From positions 1-6,094 of the forward strand of contig JACETJ010000085.1 in assembly GCA_013911345.1 (NCBI GenBank): a stretch of DNA of 6,094 nt, given 5' to 3'. This stretch comes from Congregibacter sp. (lineage in GTDB: Bacteria > Pseudomonadota > Gammaproteobacteria > Pseudomonadales > Halieaceae). The stretch's first letter is position 1. The number at the start of each line of letters is the position of its first letter. Below, one piece after another: positions 1-4,709 of this stretch. Both the position numbers and the translations under genes were made by a program. The notes under the pieces are model-generated. The model ran no database searches and was not told the origin of the DNA. It saw only the letters and a list, made by a program, of their open reading frames with translations.

Positions 1-289
1 CTGGATCAATGCCCGTGAACTCCAATGCAGAAGGGTCGAGGTTTGCGCCTTCAAAGGGCTCAACATTGCGACTGTGTGTCTCGGCGATCTCCAAGTGGCC
101 ATCTTCACCCATGGAGAGCAGTGTCATGGAGATCTCTAAAATGGCATCGGTGTTGCAGTTGAATCCGCCGGTTTCAATGTCTACCACGACCGGGAGAAAG
201 CCGCGGAATCGGTCCCGCATAGTGGGACCGCCTGCGGCCGTATCGATCTCGCCGTCATTGACATCTGCTGTGCGGGTTGGGTCAGTCAT
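1..289 (-). CDS. rnt: Ribonuclease T (RNase T), N-terminal part, truncated by window edge
   Basis: RNase T is a cytoplasmic DEDD-family 3'-to-5' exoribonuclease that trims tRNA and other stable RNA 3' ends and works as a homodimer. Only the first 96 codons are in the window. Seen: the motif [19 protein letters not shown] at about residues 26-44, with D37 and E39 as the ExoI metal-binding acids, and VEPFEGANL (76-84) followed by FTGIDP (91-96), all hallmarks of the family. The chosen ATG at 289-287 lies 5 nt after the pyrC stop, so translation is probably coupled to pyrC; no clear Shine-Dalgarno sequence is visible. This start gives an N-terminus about 14 residues longer than E. coli RNase T; M24, directly before RDRFRGF, is an alternative start. 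The order pyrC-rnt is the same as in Pseudomonas. The remaining ExoII and ExoIII motifs lie outside the window. Confidence 0.95.
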   Translation of the reverse strand, partial: MTDPTRTADVNDGEIDTAAGGPTMRDRFRGFLPVVVDIETGGFNCNTDAILEISMTLLSMGEDGHLEIAETHSRNVEPFEGANLDPSALEFTGIDP

Positions 290-294
290 CGCCG

Positions 295-1329
295 TTAGTG
301 GGACAGTGTCCAGCCCACGCTGTCACCAGCACGAATGGGTACCACTTCGCTGTTACCGAGCTGGAGTGCTTTGGGTATGGATTGAGCTTTTTTGGTGAGC
401 GTCACCGAGCTGTTATTGCGCGGCAATCGATAGAAATCAGGGCCATTGAAGCTGGCAAAGGCCTCAAGATGGTCGAGCGCGTTTTCCTCGTCAAAGACTT
501 CCGCATAAAGCTCGAGTGCGGCATGGGCGGTGTAGCAGCCCGCGCAGCCACAGCTCGACTCTTTGTCGCCCCGAGCATGGGGTGCGGAGTCCGTGCCGAG
601 GAAGAAACGCGGGTGGCCTGATGTGACCGCCTGGCGCAGCGACGCTTGATGCTTGTCGCGCTTCAGCACAGGCAGACAGAAAAGATGTGGCCTGACACCC
701 CCTACCAGCATGTCGTTCCGGTTAAACAGCAAATGATGGGCTGTCACGGTTGCGGCGACACAGCCGCCTGATGCTTGAACGAACTGCACGGCGTCGGCGG
801 TAGTGATGTGCTCGAACACGATCCGGAGCGCGGGGAACATGTCTACGATAGGGCTGAGCGCTGAGTCGATAAAAGCTTTTTCTCGATCGAAGATATCCAC
901 GTCATGGTCGGTGACCTCGCCGTGGATCAATAGTGGTAAATCATGCTGTTCCATCGCCTCGAAAACGGGATACAAAGCCTTGATGCCCGTGACGCCAGCG
1001 TCTGAATTGGTCGTCGCGCCGGCGGGATAGAGCTTGATGCCTTGCACATGTGGGCTGTCGGCCGCTTCTGCCACCATCTCGGGGGTGGTGGCATCAGTGA
1101 GATACAGAACCATAAGCGGGTCGAAGTCCCGGCCTTCTGGGACATGAGCCAAAATGCGTTCTCGATAACTGAGTGCATCAGCCACACTCAAGACCGGTGG
1201 CGTGAGGTTGGGCATGACGATGGCACGCCCAGCCCAACGGGCTACGTCGGGCACTGTGGTGGCGAGGGCTGCCCCGTCCCGCAGGTGGATGTGCCAGTCA
1301 TCCGGTAATGTCAGCTCTAACGAGGTCAT
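295..1329 (-). CDS. pyrC: Dihydroorotase (PyrC)
   Basis: PyrC catalyses the reversible cyclisation of N-carbamoyl-L-aspartate to L-dihydroorotate, the third step of de novo pyrimidine synthesis, in the cytoplasm. The 344-residue protein matches the usual length of the short (E. coli-type, class II) dihydroorotases and is collinear with it throughout. The binuclear zinc site is complete: H13 and H15 in DDWHIHLRD, the carbamylated lysine K99 in [14 protein letters not shown]136 in LIHGEVT, H174 in FEHITT and D247 in [10 protein letters not shown]17 and the Cys-rich [10 protein letters not shown] segment (256-265) are also typical. I chose the ATG at 1329-1327, giving [12 protein letters not shown], like E. 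coli MTAPS; a TTG two codons upstream (1335) is in frame and slightly better spaced from a weak GCGGG. The gene diverges from argG and is followed closely by rnt, so the two probably form one transcript. Confidence 0.97.
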   Translation of the reverse strand: MTSLELTLPDDWHIHLRDGAALATTVPDVARWAGRAIVMPNLTPPVLSVADALSYRERILAHVPEGRDFDPLMVLYLTDATTPEMVAEAADSPHVQGIKLYPAGATTNSDAGVTGIKALYPVFEAMEQHDLPLLIHGEVTDHDVDIFDREKAFIDSALSPIVDMFPALRIVFEHITTADAVQFVQASGGCVAATVTAHHLLFNRNDMLVGGVRPHLFCLPVLKRDKHQASLRQAVTSGHPRFFLGTDSAPHARGDKESSCGCAGCYTAHAALELYAEVFDEENALDHLEAFASFNGPDFYRLPRNNSSVTLTKKAQSIPKALQLGNSEVVPIRAGDSVGWTLSH

Positions 1330-1356
1330 GATCAAAGGTACCCGCTCGGTGCGCCC

Positions 1357-1383
1357 AGTGTAGCAGAGGTCAGTCAGTCTTAA
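1357..1383 (-). promoter_or_regulatory. Candidate pyrC promoter
   Basis: Reading the minus strand, TACACT (plus positions 1357-1362) is a 4/6 match to a -10 box, and TTAAGA (1378-1383) is a 4/6 match to a -35 box. The spacer is 15 bp, a little short. This would place the transcript start about 20 nt upstream of the pyrC ATG. The spacer contains a direct repeat of GACT (minus-strand GACTGACTGAC). Assignment is by eye only. Confidence 0.3.
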
Positions 1384-1424
1384 CCCTCGCTGTTGCTTGT
1401 GTGGCGCATAGTTTGTCGCGGACG

Positions 1425-1447
1425 TACACTACGCTCCCGTTTTTTTT
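1425..1447 (+). promoter_or_regulatory. Candidate argG -10 box and initial T8 tract
   Basis: TACACT at 1425-1430 (4/6 match to a sigma-70 -10 box) is followed by ACGCTCCCG and eight T (1440-1447). A start at G1439 would make the transcript begin with G and eight U, leaving a 19-nt leader before the ATG at 1458. No good -35 hexamer lies 16-18 bp upstream (1402-1407 is TGGCGC), so the promoter would need an activator or be weak. A run of this kind at the start site is the setting for nucleotide-sensitive reiterative initiation in E. coli codBA and upp; that role here is an inference. Confidence 0.3.
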
Positions 1448-1450
1448 AGG
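1448..1450 (+). promoter_or_regulatory. argG ribosome binding site, which decides the start
   Basis: TAGG (AGG at 1448-1450) lies 7 nt before the ATG at 1458 but only 1 nt before the in-frame ATG at 1452. The spacing therefore favours 1458 as the argG start. It is a short Shine-Dalgarno core directly after a T8 run. Confidence 0.55.
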
Positions 1451-1457
1451 CATGGTT

Positions 1458-2678
1458 ATGGCATCGGCGAACAAGGTTGTGCTGGCGTACTCCGGGGGTT
1501 TGGATACCTCTGTCATTGTGCGCTGGTTGCAGGAGACCTATCAGTGCGAAGTGGTGACGTTTACCGCGGACATTGGGCAGGGCGAAGAGGTTGAGCCGGC
1601 TCGCGCCAAGGCGCAGGCACTGGGTGTGGAGGAGATATACATTGAAGATCTCCGGGAGCCCTTTGTCCGCGACTTCGTGTTTCCCATGTTCCGCGCCAAT
1701 ACCGTATATGAAGGAGAGTACCTGCTGGGTACCTCCATCGCGCGACCCTTGATCGCGCAGCGACTGGTCGAAATTGCCAACGAGAGTGGTGCAGACGCCA
1801 TTGCCCATGGTGCAACCGGTAAAGGGAACGACCAAGTGCGCTTTGAACTGGGTGCCTATGCTCTTAAGCCGGGCATTCAGGTGATAGCACCCTGGCGCGA
1901 GTGGGACCTGAACTCTCGTGAGGCGCTGATGGCCTATTGTGAGCAGCACAATATTCCCGTGGATTTTGCCAAGGCACAAAAGAAGTCTCCTTACTCTATG
2001 GATGCCAACCTGCTGCATATCTCCTACGAGGGAGACGTTCTGGAAGACCCCTGGATCCCGCCCGAGGAAGACATGTGGCGTTGGACAGTCAGCCCTGAAG
2101 CCGCACCCGATCAGGCCGAGGAATTGACCCTGACTTTTGAAGGCGGCGACGTGGTGGCTATTGACGGCGAGGCGCTGACTGCCGCCGAGGTGCTGGCAAA
2201 GTTGAACGAGCGGGGTGGGGCTAACGGGATCGGTCGCGCCGATATCGTGGAAAATCGCTATGTGGGAATGAAGTCCCGCGGATGCTACGAAACGCCCGGG
2301 GGTAGCATTCTGCTGCGAGCACATCGTGCCATCGAGTCCATTACGCTGGATAGAGAGGTGGCTCATTTGAAGGATGAGCTGATGCCACGCTATGCCAAAC
2401 TGATTTACAACGGCTACTGGTGGTCCCCCGAGCGCCACGCGCTGCAGGCGGCCATTGACCAGACCCAGACGGTGGTCAACGGCGACGTGCGGGTGGCGTT
2501 GTATAAAGGCAATGTGACCGTCACGGGCCGGCGATCCAGCGATTCCCTGTTTGACGAAAATATTGCAACCTTTGAAGCGGATGGTGGCGCCTACGATCAG
2601 GCCGATGCCGAGGGCTTTATCAAGCTCAACGCGCTCCGTTTGCGCATTGCCGCCACCAAAGGCCGTCAAAACCAGTAG
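1458..2678 (+). CDS. argG: Argininosuccinate synthase (ArgG)
   Basis: ArgG joins citrulline and aspartate using ATP (released as AMP and PPi) to give argininosuccinate, the second-last step of arginine synthesis; it is a cytoplasmic homotetramer. The 406-residue protein is a type 1 synthase of normal length (about 400-405). Seen: the N-type ATP pyrophosphatase P-loop [12 protein letters not shown] at about residues 6-17, the [12 protein letters not shown] segment, [14 protein letters not shown] for aspartate/citrulline binding, [32 protein letters not shown], and the C-terminal [18 protein letters not shown]. The start [14 protein letters not shown] is supported by the AGG 7 nt upstream and by homologues such as Pseudomonas [14 protein letters not shown]; the ATG at 1452 would add MV. 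No TTA, CTA or TCA codon occurs, which suggests strong codon selection and high expression. It is divergent from pyrC and has its own terminator, so it is probably monocistronic. Confidence 0.98.
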   Translation: MASANKVVLAYSGGLDTSVIVRWLQETYQCEVVTFTADIGQGEEVEPARAKAQALGVEEIYIEDLREPFVRDFVFPMFRANTVYEGEYLLGTSIARPLIAQRLVEIANESGADAIAHGATGKGNDQVRFELGAYALKPGIQVIAPWREWDLNSREALMAYCEQHNIPVDFAKAQKKSPYSMDANLLHISYEGDVLEDPWIPPEEDMWRWTVSPEAAPDQAEELTLTFEGGDVVAIDGEALTAAEVLAKLNERGGANGIGRADIVENRYVGMKSRGCYETPGGSILLRAHRAIESITLDREVAHLKDELMPRYAKLIYNGYWWSPERHALQAAIDQTQTVVNGDVRVALYKGNVTVTGRRSSDSLFDENIATFEADGGAYDQADAEGFIKLNALRLRIAATKGRQNQ

Positions 2679-2706
2679 TCAGAATGCCTAAAGAGGCTGA
2701 CTTTTT
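2677..2706 (+). terminator. Rho-independent terminator of argG
   Basis: AGTCA (2677-2681) pairs with TGACT (2698-2702), and the inner GCCT (2686-2689) pairs with AGGC (2694-2697) around an AAAG loop. A 4-nt bulge (GAAT) lies on the left arm. Five T (2702-2706) follow directly. The left arm begins inside the argG stop codon TAG (2676-2678). It insulates argG from the downstream monooxygenase gene. Confidence 0.7.
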
Positions 2707-2732
2707 GCAGGCTGCGTCACATCGACGCTTAG

Positions 2733-2746
2733 GAGACGCTGGTCTC
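2733..2746. repeat. Small perfect hairpin in the intergenic region
   Basis: GAGAC (2733-2737) and GTCTC (2742-2746) are a perfect 5-bp inverted repeat around GCTG. No T run follows, so it is not a terminator by itself. No function can be assigned; it may be chance. Confidence 0.3.
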
Positions 2747-2800
2747 TCGAAAACCGTGTAGAGTGGGGCGGCTACATAGGGCGCTATCTGAATGTGGCTC

Positions 2801-2842
2801 TGTCGCGTATGCAGGTGTGACAAAGACTACGGCGCCTATAGT
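2801..2842 (+). promoter_or_regulatory. Candidate operator and promoter of the monooxygenase operon
   Basis: TGTCGC (2801-2806) and GTGACA (2817-2822) form an inverted repeat with 5 of 6 positions paired and a 10-nt spacer, a shape common for TetR- or GntR-type operators. The right arm GTGACA also resembles a -35 box (5/6), and TATAGT (2837-2842) resembles a -10 box (5/6), but the 14-bp spacer is short for sigma-70. The site lies 30-70 nt before the ATG at 2872. No regulator gene is in the window to pair with it. Confidence 0.28.
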
Positions 2843-2859
2843 TGCTGGCAGGGGCCAGT

Positions 2860-2864
2860 AAGGA
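2860..2864 (+). promoter_or_regulatory. Ribosome binding site deciding the monooxygenase start
   Basis: AAGGA (2860-2864) lies 7 nt before the ATG at 2872. The reading frame is open further upstream to a TTG at 2842, but that codon has no Shine-Dalgarno sequence, so 2872 is the start. Confidence 0.8.
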
Positions 2865-2871
2865 AAAAGTT

Positions 2872-4410
2872 ATGAATTCGACGGTTGATATCCCCCCAGT
2901 GCAAGAGATGGACGCAGAGGCGTTCGATGTCATCATCATCGGCGCCGGCCTGTCAGGGATTGGCACGGCGGTGCGGCTTCAGCGAGATTGCCCGGATCGT
3001 GACTTCATCTTGCTGGAGCGGCGAGACGCGATTGGAGGCACCTGGGATCTATTTCGCTATCCCGGTATTCGCTCTGACAGTGACATGCATACGCTGGGAT
3101 ACGATTTCAAACCGTGGGAAGCGGAGAAAAGTATTGCCGATGGTCCGTCGATTCTCAGTTACGTTAACGAGACGGCCGATGAGCACCGTATTCGCGAGCG
3201 AATCCGTTTTAGCCAGAAGTTAGTGGGCGCTGATTGGTGCAGCAAGCGCGGCCAGTGGCAACTGACGGTGGACAGCCCTGAGGGCATCAGGCGTTATCGC
3301 TGCGGTTTCCTGCTGATGTGTGCGGGCTACTACAGCTATGACCAGGGCTATGAGCCTCAATTTGAGGGCAAGGCGTCATTTCAGGGAGAGTGGGTACATC
3401 CTCAGTTTTGGCCGGACAGCCTTGATCACGCCGATAAAAAGGTCGTGGTGATTGGGTCAGGTGCCACGGCGATGACACTGGTACCCAATATGTCCAGACA
3501 GGCCACGCATGTCACGATGCTGCAGCGATCCCCGACGTACGTGATCTCGAGGCCTGCCATTGATCGTCTCGCCAATTGGTTGCGTCGCGTATTGCCATCC
3601 AAGCTGGCCTATGACCTTGTTAGATGGCGAAATACGGTCTGGCAACAGTGGATGTACAAGCTGACACGCGTAGCCCCCGGGGTTGTAAAGCGCTCGCTAC
3701 TGAAAAAAGTCCGAGCAGAAATTGGCGAATTGGTCGATGTCGAGAAGCACTTCACCCCGAGTTACAACCCTTGGGATCAGCGTCTGTGCCTGGTGCCGGA
3801 TGACGATTTATTTCGCGCGATTCAGTCAGGCAAGGCTTCTGTGGTGACCGATCACATTGAGAAGATCACCGAAAAAGGGGTCCAACTGGTCTCGGGCGCG
3901 CACCTTGACGCCGACATTATTATTTGTGCCACAGGGCTGGAGCTAGTTGTTCTAGGCGGCGCTGAATTTAGCCTCGACGGCGAGTCGATCGACTTTGCCA
4001 ATGAATGGACGTACAAGGGCATGATGTGCTCCAACATTCCCAATATGGTGCACACCTTCGGCTACATCAACGCGTCCTGGACGTTGCGCGCGGATCTGAT
4101 TGCTACCTGGGTTTGCCGTTTGCTCAATCATATGCGTACCTCGGGAATGACTACTGCGACACCCCGCATTGCGAATGAAGTGGCCGACTCCATGAGTCAA
4201 CGTTTCTGGATTGATGACTTCTCTGCCGGGTACATGCAACGCGTCATGCACCGTTTCCCTAAGCAGGGCGACCAGATGCCTTGGATGAATCCGCAGAACT
4301 ATCGCAAGGACCGCAAAATGTTCCGCGAAGACCCACTTGAGGATGAAGAACTGGTGCTTGAGCGTGCGGGCGTGCTTGCCGAGGCTGCGGTGCTTCAGGA
4401 GGCCAGCTAA
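2872..4410 (+). CDS. EthA-like FAD-dependent Baeyer-Villiger monooxygenase
   Basis: A class B flavoprotein monooxygenase of 512 residues, which would use FAD, NADPH and O2 to oxidise ketones to esters/lactones or to oxygenate S or N atoms; probably cytoplasmic. Seen: FAD-binding Rossmann motif GAGLSG (24-29); GGTWDLFRYPGIRSDSD (55-71), typical of the EthA branch; the Baeyer-Villiger fingerprint FxGxxxHxxxWP intact as F170, G172, H176, W180, P181; NADPH-binding GSGATA (195-200); NPWDQRLCLVP (299-309), where R304 may be the active-site arginine; and the second FAD motif ICATG (351-355). From memory the protein aligns end to end with Mycobacterium EthA (489 residues), the activator of ethionamide, including YKGMM, NASWTL and PKQG near the C-terminus. 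The extra length is an acidic tail (about 485-512). Its natural substrate cannot be read from the sequence. It uses TTA, CTA and TCA codons, unlike argG. The next gene starts 6 nt after its stop. Confidence 0.93.
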   Translation: MNSTVDIPPVQEMDAEAFDVIIIGAGLSGIGTAVRLQRDCPDRDFILLERRDAIGGTWDLFRYPGIRSDSDMHTLGYDFKPWEAEKSIADGPSILSYVNETADEHRIRERIRFSQKLVGADWCSKRGQWQLTVDSPEGIRRYRCGFLLMCAGYYSYDQGYEPQFEGKASFQGEWVHPQFWPDSLDHADKKVVVIGSGATAMTLVPNMSRQATHVTMLQRSPTYVISRPAIDRLANWLRRVLPSKLAYDLVRWRNTVWQQWMYKLTRVAPGVVKRSLLKKVRAEIGELVDVEKHFTPSYNPWDQRLCLVPDDDLFRAIQSGKASVVTDHIEKITEKGVQLVSGAHLDADIIICATGLELVVLGGAEFSLDGESIDFANEWTYKGMMCSNIPNMVHTFGYINASWTLRADLIATWVCRLLNHMRTSGMTTATPRIANEVADSMSQRFWIDDFSAGYMQRVMHRFPKQGDQMPWMNPQNYRKDRKMFREDPLEDEELVLERAGVLAEAAVLQEAS

Positions 4411-4416
4411 TCACTC

Positions 4417-4614
4417 ATGACCGCTCCGGGGCTGCAGGAGACCAGTATTTACTGCCCCTATTGCGGCGAGTCGATTGGGGTGCTGTTAAACCCTGAAGAC
4501 GTGGGCGCGGAGTACATCGAAGATTGCCAGGTGTGCTGCCGGCCGATTGAGTTTTTTCTGCGAGAGGATGCTGGTGGGTGGCTGGAAGTGGAGGTCCGAT
4601 CCGACGTCGAGTAG
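4417..4614 (+). CDS. CPXCG motif-containing cysteine-rich small protein
   Basis: A 65-residue protein of the Cys_rich_CPXCG family (Pfam PF14255), function unknown. Seen: CPYCGE at residues 13-18 and EDCQVCCRPIEF at 35-46, giving two CxxC knuckles (C13/C16 and C37/C40, with an extra C41), as expected for a zinc-ribbon-like fold. The tail (48-65) is acidic. There is no signal peptide or membrane segment. The start is supported by family length: homologues have about ten residues before CPYCG. AGGAGG (4397-4402) inside the end of the upstream gene is a strong Shine-Dalgarno sequence, but its 14-nt spacing to the ATG is long, so translation may depend on coupling with the monooxygenase, whose stop is 6 nt away. 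Zinc binding is inferred from the cysteines; a role with the monooxygenase is only suggested by proximity. Confidence 0.88.
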   Translation: MTAPGLQETSIYCPYCGESIGVLLNPEDVGAEYIEDCQVCCRPIEFFLREDAGGWLEVEVRSDVE

Positions 4615-4621
4615 CGAGCCC

Positions 4622-4636
4622 CGCAAGCTTTTTGCG
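4622..4636. repeat. Short hairpin downstream of the CPXCG gene
   Basis: CGCAA (4622-4626) and TTGCG (4632-4636) are a perfect 5-bp inverted repeat with loop GCTTT, 8 nt after the stop codon. The T run lies within the loop and right arm rather than after the stem, so this is at best a poor intrinsic terminator. Confidence 0.3.
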
Positions 4637-4681
4637 CGTCCCACAAAGTTTTGAAAATTCTCCTTTGATGTGTCAGCACGT

Positions 4682-4694
4682 CGCGCAGTGCGCG
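4682..4694. terminator. Possible bidirectional hairpin between convergent genes
   Basis: CGCGC (4682-4686), AGT, GCGCG (4690-4694) is a perfect GC-only stem with a 3-nt loop, 15 nt beyond the dnaE2 stop. Its position between two convergent genes fits a shared terminator, but there is no T run on either strand, so termination could equally be Rho-dependent. Confidence 0.3.
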
Positions 4695-4709
4695 GGGAAT
4701 TTAGCGCCG

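Noticed and set aside
301..311. Palindrome GGACA-G-TGTCC near the pyrC stop and rnt start
   Set aside because: It encodes the conserved end of pyrC (WTLS) and has a 1-nt centre, too small for a hairpin; an operator inside the gene end is unlikely.
277..621. Plus-strand open frame antisense to the pyrC end
   Set aside because: It lies entirely opposite well-conserved pyrC and rnt coding sequence; composition shadow with no recognisable protein.
1446..2669. A 407-codon open frame on the minus strand covering almost all of argG
   Set aside because: It is in exact register with argG, so it stays open only because argG uses no TTA, CTA or TCA codons. Its translation resembles no known protein, it has no sensible start signals, and argG itself is unmistakable.
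2776..2841. Similar words ATAGGGCGCTAT (2776-2787) and GGCGCCTATAG (2831-2841) suggesting an operator pair
   Set aside because: Their dyad symmetry has different centres and they align only with gaps, so the resemblance is too weak to call a repeat.
2872..4410. Possible horizontal transfer of the monooxygenase, from TTA/CTA/TCA codons absent in argG
   Set aside because: pyrC also uses TTA and CTA, so argG is the exceptional gene. The codon contrast does not support foreign origin.
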